A DNA stretch of 64,000 nucleotides from Terribacillus aidingensis (GCF_900215625.1 NZ_OBEK01000002.1:728676-792675); one strand, 5' to 3'. Positions 25,597-34,548 are shown, counted from the first letter of the stretch. Numbers and translations: made by a program. The notes: generated from the sequence alone by a model not told the origin.

Positions 25597-27131
25597 GAAA
25601 GCTCTTGTACGAGCTGCTGATACTGTTTGTTGCTGGAATCAAGCTCTGCTGCACGCTTCGCATGACGCAAGCTCTCCTCTTCTTGCCCGTTTATCTGGAG
25701 AATGCGGGCAAGATTATAATGAACAGCAGGATCTTCTGGCGTTAAACGGACAAGCCTGTCATAATCCTGAATCGCTTTCTCTAATTCTCCAGTTTGAGAA
25801 TAAGCCAAACCTCGATAAAACAATGGCAGCCGGGCAGCATCACTGCCTCCTTTATCCAAAGCACCTGTAGCGTGCTGTATGACCATTTGATAATCATCTT
25901 GCTTGTAGGCAGCTTCTGCTTTCAAACCTTCATGTAATGCTGTATTGACTGGTCCCAGGAGACCATAAACAAGCAAGCCGGCTATTAACACAAGGCTTAA
26001 TAAAGCCCCGCCGACTCGTGCTGTTAACGACTTTTTACCTGGCATACCAACCAGCATCGCACTGGCAAAGCCGCCAATTAACCCGCCTAAATGAGCATAA
26101 ACATCAATTACATGACTAGCAGCAAAGCTAATCACTAGATTGATCAGCAATATGACAATTAATCCGTTTCCAATAGTCCTCCAAAATAACTTCGGATAGA
26201 CGGTCCCAAAATAGAGCAATGCTCCGAACAAACCAAAAATAGCTCCGGATGCGCCTGCACTTAAGTTCTGAGAAAAAGCAAAACTGGCTAAACCGCCTAT
26301 AATTCCGCCTAGCAAATAGACGAAGAAGAACCGCCGATGGCCGAATACTTGCTCAGTTAATGTTCCCAGATAATACAAAGAAAGCATATTCGTCATCAAG
26401 TGCAAAGCGCCGATATGCAAAAACATCGAGGTGATAATCCGCCACCATTGATTCTCCGCTAAAATTAACGGGTTATATTTTGCTCCAAGATCAATGAGTA
26501 CAGCAGAATTAGTCGAGCCTCCAAGAAGCACCTCTATAAGAAACAGAAGTAAACTAATGCCGATAAAAACGTATACAAGCAATGGCTTCTTGCGGTGAAA
26601 TACAGCTTGGTCTGCCTGCTGCTGCTGTACAAGCAAACTCCGAAGCCTGCTTTTCTCCATTTCCAGCTTCTCGTCACTTCTTTCCTCATCCGATACAAGC
26701 GACACCGAATCGCTCAGCTTCAAATGGCGAAAGAGTTTCTCCATTTCAGACTGATAAGTATCTCGATCCAAGTAATACGTTTGCATCGGAATTGGTCTTC
26801 TGCTTTTAATGATCATTGGCTTCTTTAATTTTGACCACTCATCCGCAGGTCCTTGATCACCAAAATAGACGTTATGTATCTGAACCTTCTTAGCGAAGAT
26901 GCCTTTTGTCATTTGCTGTATATCGCTAGCTGCCTTTAGAATGTCCCGTTTCAAATGGTTGGCCCACGCGAAGGTGCGTGACGTTAATCTTACCATCTGC
27001 ACTATCCCATTCCGCTTTCTTTCCAGCCAGCAAACACGCAAGTCTTCATTTGCTCTAACAAAAGTAAAATCATGCGCGGCAATCAGATGATTAATCATTC
27101 GATAGTAAGCCGTTTCTTCGTTGTAGGTCAT
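25590..27131 (-). CDS. gluP: Rhomboid intramembrane serine protease GluP with TPR domain
   Basis: 513 residues. Cytosolic N-terminal domain (1-180), a rhomboid core with about seven helices, and a C-terminal pair of TPR repeats (about 415-513). Rhomboid motifs: WWRIITSMFLHIGALHLMTNML, GASGAIFG with nucleophile Ser near 295, and YAHLGGLIGGF with His near 347. Cleaves membrane proteins; the B. subtilis homologue YqgP is linked to cell division and magnesium transporter turnover. The start follows GGGGAG. Same order with yqgO and yqgN as B. subtilis. Confidence 0.94.
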   Translation of the reverse strand: MTYNEETAYYRMINHLIAAHDFTFVRANEDLRVCWLERKRNGIVQMVRLTSRTFAWANHLKRDILKAASDIQQMTKGIFAKKVQIHNVYFGDQGPADEWSKLKKPMIIKSRRPIPMQTYYLDRDTYQSEMEKLFRHLKLSDSVSLVSDEERSDEKLEMEKSRLRSLLVQQQQADQAVFHRKKPLLVYVFIGISLLLFLIEVLLGGSTNSAVLIDLGAKYNPLILAENQWWRIITSMFLHIGALHLMTNMLSLYYLGTLTEQVFGHRRFFFVYLLGGIIGGLASFAFSQNLSAGASGAIFGLFGALLYFGTVYPKLFWRTIGNGLIVILLINLVISFAASHVIDVYAHLGGLIGGFASAMLVGMPGKKSLTARVGGALLSLVLIAGLLVYGLLGPVNTALHEGLKAEAAYKQDDYQMVIQHATGALDKGGSDAARLPLFYRGLAYSQTGELEKAIQDYDRLVRLTPEDPAVHYNLARILQINGQEEESLRHAKRAAELDSSNKQYQQLVQELSQ

Positions 27132-27173
27132 ACCTCTCCCCCTCTTGCCTACAGTGTATCAAAAAAGTCATGG

Positions 27174-27200
27174 AAAAACGCTCAGTTTACACTGAGCGTT
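27174..27200 (-). terminator. Terminator overlapping the end of yqgO
   Basis: Stem AACGCTCAG / CTGAGCGTT, 6-nt loop, five T on minus. The stop codon of yqgO lies in the loop side, and gluP begins 43 bp beyond. Confidence 0.8.
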
Positions 27201-27381
27201 TAAATAACATTGGCAGCATCCGGGAACGCAAGGGTCCGAATCCCATCGACAGCCGAATAAGTCCTTTTCGAAGAACCGTAACGGCCAAAATTGCATTCAG
27301 CACACGATAGCGCTCTCGTATTAAAAATATCACACTGGCTGTGAGTGACACTGCAGTGATAATCGACTTCCACATCAGCAC
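27187..27381 (-). CDS. yqgO: Small membrane protein, YqgO-like
   Basis: 64 residues with an N-terminal hydrophobic helix (WKSIITAVSLTASVIFLI) followed by a basic amphipathic part. It occupies the place of yqgO between gluP and yqgN, which is the main reason for the name. GGAGG lies 9 bp before a GTG at 27379-27381; the ATG two codons later would also work. Function unknown. Confidence 0.6.
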   Translation of the reverse strand: MLMWKSIITAVSLTASVIFLIRERYRVLNAILAVTVLRKGLIRLSMGFGPLRSRMLPMLFKRSV

Positions 27382-27430
27382 CCATCCTTTCCTCCGGGAT
27401 AACCTTAGTGTGTCCCGAACCAGAAGGCTG

Positions 27431-27997
27431 CTATTCGGTTAAGTCAATAAAACCATCATCTGTCAGAAGATGCCCGACACGTCGATCATAAGGACCAGCA
27501 GGCAAAGATTGTCTAAACTGCTGACTGCTGGCAATGGCGATGGTCGTATGACGGTAATCGGCAATATACCGGTCATAATAACCGCCGCCATACCCAATCC
27601 GATACCCTGCCTTATCAAATAAAAGCCCAGGAACAAGGAGCAAATCGATGTCTTCTTTGAAAGCAGGTGTGCATCGGTCCGGAACGGGTTCTTTAATCTG
27701 AAAAGCACCGTCTGTCAGCTGATTATAGCTTTCTACATAGTAAAACTGCATTCCTCTATTCTCCAGCGTAAGCGGCACGCACACATTTTTCTTTTCCAGC
27801 CAAGCTTGCTGAATAATCCTCGTTGTATCCCATTCATGCGGCAGCGCCATTGTGAGACCAATCGTGTTCGCATGTTTCCAGACAGCTGATGAAAAAAGAA
27901 ACGAAGCCAATTGATGTTCTATACGAAGCTTTTCAGTTGGCGGTATTTCTCTCAGCAGCTGAAGCCCTTCCTGACGAAGACGTTTCTTCTCTTCCAT
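27431..27997 (-). CDS. yqgN: 5-formyltetrahydrofolate cyclo-ligase
   Basis: 188 residues. Interconverts 5-formyl-THF and 5,10-methenyl-THF with ATP, cytosolic one-carbon metabolism. Typical segments: LLLVPGLLFDKAGYRIGYGGGYYDRY (the nucleotide/folate loop) and ALPHEWDTT. ATG 27997 follows GGGAGG; the frame is open 19 codons further but lies within the rpmG terminator. B. subtilis YqgN has the same length. It stands between rpmG and yqgO. Confidence 0.94.
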   Translation of the reverse strand: MEEKKRLRQEGLQLLREIPPTEKLRIEHQLASFLFSSAVWKHANTIGLTMALPHEWDTTRIIQQAWLEKKNVCVPLTLENRGMQFYYVESYNQLTDGAFQIKEPVPDRCTPAFKEDIDLLLVPGLLFDKAGYRIGYGGGYYDRYIADYRHTTIAIASSQQFRQSLPAGPYDRRVGHLLTDDGFIDLTE

Positions 27998-28017
27998 CAC
28001 GAAACCTCCCTGTATGC

Positions 28018-28048
28018 AAAAAACTCCCGCCAATAGGGGGAGTCTTTT
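28018..28048 (-). terminator. Terminator after rpmG
   Basis: Stem ACTCCC / GGGAGT with a 9-nt loop, then TTTTTT on minus. Confidence 0.8.
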
Positions 28049-28056
28049 ATACAAAC

Positions 28057-28206
28057 TTATTTTGTTTCGCGGTGCAGCGTATACTTTTTCAAGCGTGGGC
28101 TATATTTTCTAAGCTCCATGCGTTCTGGATGTTTACGCTTGTTTTTTGTTGTAATGTAGTTACGATCTCCTGTTTCTGTGCAGGCGAGAGTAATGTTTAC
28201 ACGCAT
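28057..28206 (-). CDS. rpmG: 50S ribosomal protein L33 (zinc-ribbon-less form)
   Basis: 49-residue frame beginning [20 protein letters not shown] and ending [16 protein letters not shown]. It is the L33 family, part of the large subunit near the E site. The four zinc-ribbon cysteines are absent: CTET replaces CxxC and KYSPR replaces KYCPR, so this copy should not need zinc. GGGAGGG precedes the ATG, and a consensus promoter lies upstream. Same locus as B. subtilis rpmGA. Confidence 0.95.
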   Translation of the reverse strand: MRVNITLACTETGDRNYITTKNKRKHPERMELRKYSPRLKKYTLHRETK

Positions 28207-28269
28207 GTATAATCCCTCCCAACAATCTTAAATAATTGTATGAAAACATAACGATCTTCAGACCACCTA

Positions 28270-28298
28270 ATAATAGCAGAATTATGGTGCTATATCAA
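28270..28298 (-). promoter_or_regulatory. Sigma-A promoter of rpmG
   Basis: On minus, TTGATA (28293-28298), a 17-bp spacer and TATTAT (28270-28275), about 64 bp before rpmG. Confidence 0.8.
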
Positions 28299-28411
28299 CC
28301 TTTATCCTCAACAATTTAATAAGAAGCTAGTATTTTGTCGAAATCTCTATATCACTGTCTCCATCAATATGATATAAATAGGATAGCAATAATTAGGAGG
28401 TAACACACATC

Positions 28412-28759
28412 ATGTTAATCGCTGCCATCACCTTTCTTGCAGCAGGCATCATTCTTTGGATTTTTTCTTTCTTTATGCAGGATAAATTTAAGAATATGGA
28501 TCAGCAAATCGAACAATTGACCTTATCCACCATGCAGGAAACATATACAATGAACAAAAAAATTAAAGTACTGGAAGAAGAATTGCTGCCGACAACACAG
28601 CGTGAATCAAAACAAAACCGCTCGCAAAAACCAGCCATCTTCCAGAAGGTTCAAAAACTGCATCAACAGGGATACAGCATCAAAGAAATTGCAAACGAGA
28701 CAGGTTTAGCAGAGGACGATGTATACCGCGTTGCCAGACAAACAGGAGGACAACGATGA
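28412..28759 (+). CDS. yqzD: Membrane-anchored protein with C-terminal helix-turn-helix-like segment (YqzD-like)
   Basis: 115 residues. An N-terminal membrane helix (2-22) is followed by a coiled-coil-like stretch (MDQQIEQLTLSTMQETYTMN and onward) and a C-terminal segment VQKLHQQGYSIKEIANETGL that resembles a helix-turn-helix, as in DUF6115/SwrB-type proteins. The gene name rests on its position next to rpmG and pst, where B. subtilis has yqzD-yqzC. It overlaps the next gene by 4 bp (ATGA), so the two are probably translationally coupled. Function unknown. Confidence 0.65.
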   Translation: MLIAAITFLAAGIILWIFSFFMQDKFKNMDQQIEQLTLSTMQETYTMNKKIKVLEEELLPTTQRESKQNRSQKPAIFQKVQKLHQQGYSIKEIANETGLAEDDVYRVARQTGGQR

Positions 28760-29211
28760 AGCAAGTACTACAAGGCTTCGCCGCCGCTCTTCTGCTCGCA
28801 GGCGTATGTATGCTGTTTCTATATATCACGTCTGACGATAGTGCAACAAAAACAACCTCGACAGCTCCAATTAAAAAGGAACAACTTAGCACAGAAGAAA
28901 TGAAAACACGTTTAGCAGAAGATGATTATTATATTCTAAGCAGCCAAGAATATGAAGAACTCCAGAAAAAAACAGAAACGAAAGAAAAAACAGAAACAGC
29001 ACAAACGGAGAAGTTCCAATTGAAGCTTAAAAGCGGTATGACGAGTGATGAAGTAGCTCAGCTATTAGAGGAAAAGAGCATTCTCGAAGATGGAGAGGCT
29101 TTTCTCACTTATTTGAACGTTACGAAAGCAAGTAAAGCATTACAAGTAGGAACCTATCATGTCAGTTCTGATATGTCCTATGAAGAAATTACGGACTTAC
29201 TAACAAAATAA
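28756..29211 (+). CDS. yqzC: Membrane-anchored protein with MltG/YceG-like N-domain (YqzC-like)
   Basis: 151 residues. One membrane helix (7-25), a charged linker rich in Lys/Glu/Thr, then LKLKSGMTSDEVAQLLEEKS and LQVGTYHVSSDMSYEEITDLL. The last part resembles the LysM-like domain of MltG endolytic transglycosylases but has no catalytic domain, so it probably only binds peptidoglycan or a partner. Named by position and length (151 in B. subtilis YqzC). AGGAGG upstream. Shares a bidirectional terminator with phoU. Confidence 0.68.
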   Translation: MKQVLQGFAAALLLAGVCMLFLYITSDDSATKTTSTAPIKKEQLSTEEMKTRLAEDDYYILSSQEYEELQKKTETKEKTETAQTEKFQLKLKSGMTSDEVAQLLEEKSILEDGEAFLTYLNVTKASKALQVGTYHVSSDMSYEEITDLLTK

Positions 29212-29246
29212 AAAGCAGCGGCATCCAGCAGCCGCTGCTTTTTATT
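29208..29246. terminator. Bidirectional terminator between yqzC and phoU
   Basis: Stem AAAAAGCAGCGGC / GCCGCTGCTTTTT with an 8-nt loop and T-rich flanks on both strands. Confidence 0.92.
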
Positions 29247-29901
29247 TGTTTAAATCAATGGATGTACCTTTAACCAAATACAAAATACCTTCACCGATAT
29301 TTGTAATATGGTCCCCGATTCGTTCAACGAAACGTCCTACGAATACAAGCTGCATCATCTGCTGATGTTTGCCTGCCTCTGCCTTACGCTCATCCAGCAT
29401 ATCACGGAACAATTCGCCGTACATACTGTCTACTACGTTATCAAGGTCAGCTAACTTTTTCGCTTTACTAATATCTTCTTCCTCAAAGGCTTGTATAGCG
29501 CTATGGATCATTTTGCTGACAACTTCCTGCATATCACGAATTGCCAAAGGAATTTCATACGGACTGAGCACATTTAACCGATTTACACTTTTGGCGATAT
29601 TCTTTGCGTGATCAGCCATGCGTTCCAAATCAGTGGATACACGAAGAAATGCCACCAACCGGCGCAAGTCAGTTGCTACTGGCTGCTGCATCGCAATAAG
29701 CTGAATCGTTGCCTCATTTATATCTTGGTCGCGCTTATTCAAAATCTCATCATTCTCAATAACTCTATACGCAAGGTCACTGTTCCTTTCATACAATGCA
29801 TCAATTGCTTGTTTTAGTGCAGTATCTACCTCAAACGCAAAAGAAATGATTGATTTTTGAATTGCTTCTAAATCTGCTGAAAACTGTTCTCTAGCTACCA
29901 T
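29242..29901 (-). CDS. phoU: Phosphate signalling complex protein PhoU
   Basis: 219 residues, two PhoU three-helix repeats (about 10-95 and 115-210), each with the conserved E/DxxxD metal-binding pattern, e.g. RVSTDLERMADHAKNIAKSV and VGRFVERIGDHITNIGEGI. It tunes PstSCAB transport and connects it with phosphate signalling. Last gene of the pst operon, 22 bp after the second pstB. As I recall, B. subtilis 168 lacks phoU here, so its presence differs from that strain. Confidence 0.95.
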   Translation of the reverse strand: MVAREQFSADLEAIQKSIISFAFEVDTALKQAIDALYERNSDLAYRVIENDEILNKRDQDINEATIQLIAMQQPVATDLRRLVAFLRVSTDLERMADHAKNIAKSVNRLNVLSPYEIPLAIRDMQEVVSKMIHSAIQAFEEEDISKAKKLADLDNVVDSMYGELFRDMLDERKAEAGKHQQMMQLVFVGRFVERIGDHITNIGEGILYLVKGTSIDLNK

Positions 29902-29923
29902 ATGTTCTCCTCCAGTGCATCAT

Positions 29924-30697
29924 TTAACCGAAACGACCGCTAATATAGTCTTCTGTCCGTTTATCCTCAGGATTTGAGAATAACTTACTTGTTTCTGTTG
30001 CTTCCACCACATGACCATGCAGGAAGAAAGCAGTTTTGTCAGAGATACGAGAAGCTTGCTGCATGTTATGCGTTACGATAACAATACAATATTTCTTTTT
30101 CAGTTCTGTCATAAGCTCTTCAATTTTCAAAGTAGAAATCGGATCAAGCGCTGATGTTGGCTCATCCATTAATACTACATCTGGTGTTGTTGCCAGCGCA
30201 CGTGCGATACATAAACGCTGCTGCTGTCCCCCGGAAAGTCCCATCGCAGAGGTTTTCAGACGATCCTTTACTTCATCCCACAACGCTACATCTTTCAGTG
30301 TCGTTTCAACGATTTCATCTAGCTCGCTCTTTTTCTTTATACCATGAATCTTTGGCCCGTAAACAATATTATCGTAAATTGACTGTGGGAAAGGGTTTCC
30401 CTTTTGGAAAATCATTCCGACATTACGGCGTAAATCAACTAAGTCAACTCTGGAATCAAGCAGGTTCTTTTCTTTGTAGTTGATTTCTCCTGTCATTCGT
30501 ACACCAGGCTCCATATTAATCATTAAGTTAAGTGTCTTAATGAAAGTGGATTTTCCACAACCTGATGGTCCAATAATCGCGTATATTTCATTATTTTTCG
30601 CTTCGAGATTAACGTCTTTCAATGCATGAAAGTCGTCATACCATAAATTCAAATCATTAACTTGGAATATTGTCTCTTTCGTTGGTGCCGCTTGCAT
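29924..30697 (-). CDS. pstB: Phosphate ABC transporter ATPase PstB (distal copy)
   Basis: 257 residues. Walker [15 protein letters not shown], signature [15 protein letters not shown], Walker [14 protein letters not shown] and switch [13 protein letters not shown]. Energises phosphate import through PstCA. Two pstB genes lie in tandem, as in B. subtilis (pstBA, pstBB); this is the downstream one. Ends EDYISGRFG like its sister. Confidence 0.95.
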   Translation of the reverse strand: MQAAPTKETIFQVNDLNLWYDDFHALKDVNLEAKNNEIYAIIGPSGCGKSTFIKTLNLMINMEPGVRMTGEINYKEKNLLDSRVDLVDLRRNVGMIFQKGNPFPQSIYDNIVYGPKIHGIKKKSELDEIVETTLKDVALWDEVKDRLKTSAMGLSGGQQQRLCIARALATTPDVVLMDEPTSALDPISTLKIEELMTELKKKYCIVIVTHNMQQASRISDKTAFFLHGHVVEATETSKLFSNPEDKRTEDYISGRFG

Positions 30698-30709
30698 CGC
30701 AAATGCCTC

Positions 30710-31537
30710 CTACCCGAATCTTCCGGAAATATATTCTTCTGTTTTCGTCTCAGAAGGGTTAGTGAAGATTTTCTTTGTGTCGTCATACTCCACAACATCA
30801 CCATTAAAGAAGAATGCTGTTTTATCAGACACACGTGATGCCTGAGACATATTGTGGGTAACAATTACAATAGAATAATCTTCTTTTAGCTGAAGAATTA
30901 ATTCCTCTATTTTAGCGTTAGAAACCGGGTCGAGTGCAGATGCCGGTTCATCTAACAATAGGATTCGCGGCTCCATTGCAAGCGTTCGAGCGATGCAAAG
31001 CCGCTGTTGCTGACCGCCAGATAAAGATAAAGCAGATTGATGCAATCGATCTTTCACTTCATCCCACAGGGCAGCTTTACGCAAACTTTCTTCAACAATT
31101 TGGTCGAGAGCTTGTTTATTTTTTTGTCCGTTATATTTCAATGCGTGCGTAATATTGTTGTAAATTGATTTAGGAAATGGATTTGGCTTTTGAAATACCA
31201 TCCCAATCTCAGCACGAAGAGCAACTACATTCACATCACTGCGGAGGATATTAATGCCATCATAGATGATCTCCCCCTCTGCTCGACTAGACGGAATCAA
31301 GTCATTCATTCTATTAATAGAACGGATGAATGTTGATTTCCCACAGCCAGATGGTCCAATTAATGCTGTTACAGCATTTTTTTCAATTCCCATATTAGCA
31401 CGTTTTACCGCTTCTTTATTCCCATAAAATATACTTAGATTCTTCACATCCAGCACAACTTCTTTATTGAACTGTGTTGAATAATTTAGCAATTTTTCTT
31501 TCTTTGTCTCCTTTGGGCTATCAACTGTATAATTCAT
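30710..31537 (-). CDS. pstB: Phosphate ABC transporter ATPase PstB (proximal copy)
   Basis: 275 residues: a short extension (1-30) precedes the ABC domain. Walker [15 protein letters not shown], signature [15 protein letters not shown], Walker [15 protein letters not shown]-loop VTHNMSQ. Together with the next gene it gives two ATPases for the same permease pair; they differ mainly in the N-terminus. Follows pstA by 18 bp. Confidence 0.95.
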   Translation of the reverse strand: MNYTVDSPKETKKEKLLNYSTQFNKEVVLDVKNLSIFYGNKEAVKRANMGIEKNAVTALIGPSGCGKSTFIRSINRMNDLIPSSRAEGEIIYDGINILRSDVNVVALRAEIGMVFQKPNPFPKSIYNNITHALKYNGQKNKQALDQIVEESLRKAALWDEVKDRLHQSALSLSGGQQQRLCIARTLAMEPRILLLDEPASALDPVSNAKIEELILQLKEDYSIVIVTHNMSQASRVSDKTAFFFNGDVVEYDDTKKIFTNPSETKTEEYISGRFG

Positions 31538-31555
31538 ATCCTATTCTCCTCTCTA

Positions 31556-32443
31556 TCATTTACCTGCAGTAAGTTTTTTATGGATAACACTGCCTAACCA
31601 TCGAGCGAGAATGTTGAAAACTAATACAGCAATAACTAGAACAGCTGAGGCTCCGTTAGCAACTTCCCGGATATCTGGTATCAGACCTTGTGTGTTTACC
31701 GACCAAATATGAACTGCCAATGTTTCTGCAGGCCGGAAAATATTCAGCGGAGAATTATCTGCCAATGGATTCCAATTCCCATAATCGAGAGAAGGAGTAG
31801 AAAGTCCTGCTGTATAGAGCAAAGCTGCCGCTTCCCCAAACACGCGTCCTGATGCCAAGATTGCACCCGTAAGGATTCCAGGGAATGCATATGGCAAAAG
31901 AACTGTCTTGATTGTATGCCATCTTGTTATTCCTAATGCCAGACTAGCTTCCTTTTGTTCTTTTGGAACACTGTTAATGGCATCTTCTGTAACACGAACC
32001 ATAACTGGTATATTGAAGATTGTTAAAGCTAGCGCACCACCGATAATGGTGTAACCCAGCCCCATCTTGTTAACAAAGATCAGAAGGCCGAAAAGACCCA
32101 CAACAATAGAAGGTAAGGATGCCAGCATCTCGATACAACTGCGTATAAAGCTAGTAAGTTTACCTGGCTTTGCATATTCTGCCATATAGACACCGCCAAA
32201 AACACCTAGCGGTACTGTTATAATCATCGTAATGACTAGAATGTATAGTGAGTTAAATAACTGATCTCGGATACCGCCTCCAGCTTTGTAAGAACTTGAT
32301 TCAGAAGTCAAAAAGTCCCACGTAACTTGCGGTAACCCATTAGCCAAAATGAAATAAAATAGGTATAGCAGCAAAGCAACCATGATCGCTGCTATGGTAT
32401 AAAATACACCTGTTGCAATTCTATCTGTGATTCTGCTGTTCAT
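31556..32443 (-). CDS. pstA: Phosphate ABC transporter permease PstA
   Basis: 295 residues with six membrane helices and the EAA-type loop ASLALGITRWHTIKTVLLPYAFPGILTG (about 190-217). It forms the membrane channel with PstC. Its ATG overlaps the pstC stop (TAATG), pointing to coupled translation. Typical PstA sequence GGVYMAEYAKPG and LASLPSIVVGLFG. Confidence 0.95.
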   Translation of the reverse strand: MNSRITDRIATGVFYTIAAIMVALLLYLFYFILANGLPQVTWDFLTSESSSYKAGGGIRDQLFNSLYILVITMIITVPLGVFGGVYMAEYAKPGKLTSFIRSCIEMLASLPSIVVGLFGLLIFVNKMGLGYTIIGGALALTIFNIPVMVRVTEDAINSVPKEQKEASLALGITRWHTIKTVLLPYAFPGILTGAILASGRVFGEAAALLYTAGLSTPSLDYGNWNPLADNSPLNIFRPAETLAVHIWSVNTQGLIPDIREVANGASAVLVIAVLVFNILARWLGSVIHKKLTAGK

Positions 32444-33369
32444 TAGACTTTCCTCCTACCTGATAAGTAACGGACAACTAGGATGAAGATAAACGAAATT
32501 ATCAGCAAAATCAGACCCATGGACCATAAGGTATTGTTTTCTATACTTCCATCTGTTGTATGCCCAATATTCAATGTTACGATGGTTGTTAAAGTCGCAG
32601 ATGTATCAAATATACTTCCAGGTATGTCTCTCGTATTTCCGATTACCATCTGAACTGCGAGTGCTTCTCCAAAAGCTCGAGCCATTCCAAGAACAATAGC
32701 TGTTAGTAACGATGGAAGTGCCGCTGGAATTAAAACTTTTCGTATTGTCTGCCAGCGAGTTGCTCCCAGCGCAAGAGAACCTTGGCGCAGACTGTTAGGA
32801 AGTGATCTCATTGCGTCTGTTGCTATAGTTGTAACCGTAGGGAGGATCATAACTGTTAAAACAACAACCCCTGCAAATAGACTGAATCCGTTACCTGGCA
32901 GGTGATCACGCACTAAAGGCACCAAAACAACCAGTCCTATAAAACCATACACAACTGAAGGAATACCTACTAAAAGTTCGATAACTGGTTGCAGTACTTT
33001 CTTACCAAATTTAGGAGATATCTCACTCATAAATATTGCTGCTCCTATCCCTAGAGGTGCTGCTACCAGTGCTGAAAGAAAAGTAACAGCCAAGGAGCCG
33101 AAGATGAATGGGAAAATGCCGTAAGATGCATTCTCACCTGTTGGATTCCAATTCGTGCTGGTTAGATATGCAATTGGATGAATATTATTGACAAAAAATG
33201 ATTGCAGGCCCTTTTGGGCAAGAAAGATTGTGATTGCTATAGTAGCAGCAATCATAATAACTGCACATGTGGTTACCAGTGCACGTCCCCGCACTTCATC
33301 CCACCGTCTGTTATTCTTTGTTAAGATCAGCCTATCGTGGGCTGATGAAGAAACTGATGCTTTTGCCAA
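32443..33369 (-). CDS. pstC: Phosphate ABC transporter permease PstC
   Basis: 308 residues, six membrane helices, with LGIGAAIFMSEISPKFGKKVLQPVIELLVGIPSVVYG marking PstC and an EAA loop SLALGATRWQTIRKVLIPAALPSLLT. Start is a TTG at 33367-33369 with AGGAG 9 bp upstream. It is separated from pstS by 129 bp that contains a long stem-loop, so it is probably translated from a processed or attenuated transcript. Confidence 0.94.
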   Translation of the reverse strand: MAKASVSSSAHDRLILTKNNRRWDEVRGRALVTTCAVIMIAATIAITIFLAQKGLQSFFVNNIHPIAYLTSTNWNPTGENASYGIFPFIFGSLAVTFLSALVAAPLGIGAAIFMSEISPKFGKKVLQPVIELLVGIPSVVYGFIGLVVLVPLVRDHLPGNGFSLFAGVVVLTVMILPTVTTIATDAMRSLPNSLRQGSLALGATRWQTIRKVLIPAALPSLLTAIVLGMARAFGEALAVQMVIGNTRDIPGSIFDTSATLTTIVTLNIGHTTDGSIENNTLWSMGLILLIISFIFILVVRYLSGRRKV

Positions 33370-33453
33370 CTTCTACAACTCCTCTTAAGAACAGCAGAAA
33401 AGAAAAATTTAATCAGTCTCTGCTGCATGTAATAGCTAGTTTAAAACCACAGT

Positions 33454-33486
33454 AAGGTAAATGCAGTGATACACTGCATCTACCTT
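33454..33486 (-). other. Long stem-loop between pstS and pstC
   Basis: AAGGTAAATGCAGTG and CACTGCATCTACCTT pair with one mismatch around a 3-nt loop. No T-run follows on minus (ACTGTGG), so it is more likely a transcript-stabilising or processing element, or a leaky attenuator, setting a high pstS to pstCAB ratio. Confidence 0.7.
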
Positions 33487-33498
33487 GTGTTTTACATC

Positions 33499-34425
33499 TT
33501 ATTTGTCTGTTAGGTTACCCTCTGCATCGCGCTCAACCTGCATGTCCGTCATTGGAACATAACCTTGATCTGGCACGATAGAGCTTTGCACTTCATCGCT
33601 CAATAGGTAATCCAGGAATTCTTTTGCTAGTCCTTCAGCTTCTCCTTTTGTGTAAGAGTGCTGATAAGCCCAAATTGGGAAGTCACCAGATCCGATTGTT
33701 TCGTTAGTTGCTTCTACGCCATCGATTTTAGCCTTTACGATAGAATCATCATCAAAGTAAGAAAGAGCTAGGTAGCCGATTGCACCATCAGTATCTCCAA
33801 CGATTTGTTTAACTGTGTTAGATGAATCCTCTGTGATTCCTTCTGCTGGAGTAGCACCCTCAAGACCATATTTTACGAAAGTTGCGCGAGTACCTGAGGA
33901 ATCCGGACGGTTTACAAGAGTAATTTTCATGTCATTTCCGCCTACTTCAGACCAGTTTGTAACTTCGCCAGTGAATACATCAATCAATTGCTCTTTTGTA
34001 AGATTATCAACGCCTGCTTCAGGGTTGATAGCTGCAGTCATACCAACTACTGCTACTTGATGATCTACAAGTGCATCAGCATCGATGCCTTCTTTTTCTT
34101 CTGCGAATACGTCGGAATTACCGATATCGATTGAACCTTCCTGAACTTGGCTTAAGCCAGCTCCGGAACCACCTGCGTTTACTTGAATGTCAGCGTCTGT
34201 GTTATCTTCTTGGTACATTTCAGCTGCTGCTGCTACTAATGGCTGCATTGCACTGGAACCTGCTACTACAATAGAAGTTTCAGATGCATCTCCGCCTCCG
34301 CTGTTACTGCTCCCGCTGTTGTCTTCTTCAGATTGTTCGCCGCCAGCGTTCCCGCCACATGCTGCAAGTACACCAATTACAAGTGCAAACATTGCAAGCA
34401 ATACAGATAGTTTCATTTTCTTCAT
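33499..34425 (-). CDS. pstS: Phosphate-binding lipoprotein PstS
   Basis: 308 residues. Lipoprotein signal peptide MKKMKLSVLLAMFALVIGVL with lipobox LAAC (Cys23), then a Ser/Gly/Glu-rich linker and a periplasmic-binding fold. Phosphate loop motifs are VAGSSAMQPL, NAGGSGAGLSQV and NRPDSSGTRATF. Captures phosphate outside the cell for PstCAB. First gene of the pst operon, under a four-unit PhoP box. Confidence 0.96.
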   Translation of the reverse strand: MKKMKLSVLLAMFALVIGVLAACGGNAGGEQSEEDNSGSSNSGGGDASETSIVVAGSSAMQPLVAAAAEMYQEDNTDADIQVNAGGSGAGLSQVQEGSIDIGNSDVFAEEKEGIDADALVDHQVAVVGMTAAINPEAGVDNLTKEQLIDVFTGEVTNWSEVGGNDMKITLVNRPDSSGTRATFVKYGLEGATPAEGITEDSSNTVKQIVGDTDGAIGYLALSYFDDDSIVKAKIDGVEATNETIGSGDFPIWAYQHSYTKGEAEGLAKEFLDYLLSDEVQSSIVPDQGYVPMTDMQVERDAEGNLTDK

Positions 34426-34476
34426 GTTTGATTTTCCCCCTACGAAATTCGATTAGTTCCTTTGCCTTACAACTAC

Positions 34477-34530
34477 ATAATAGCTTGTCATCGTTAAGGA
34501 ATAATAAACTCAATGTAAAGGTTGTGTAAA
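34477..34530 (-). promoter_or_regulatory. PhoP box and promoter of the pst operon
   Basis: On minus, TTTACA (34525-34530), TTTACA (34514-34519), TTTATT (34503-34508) and TTAACG (34492-34497) follow each other at an exact 11-bp period. A TATTAT -10 (34477-34482) lies 9 bp after the last one. Direct TT(A/T)ACA-type repeats at 11 bp ahead of a -10 without -35 are the PhoP~P site of Pho-activated promoters. Confidence 0.9.
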
Positions 34531-34548
34531 TCACGTCAGTTTTTGTAG

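Noticed and set aside
29924-31537. Two pstB genes as a recent duplication or assembly artefact
   Set aside because: They have diverged clearly in sequence and N-terminus, and tandem pstBA-pstBB is the normal Bacillus arrangement.
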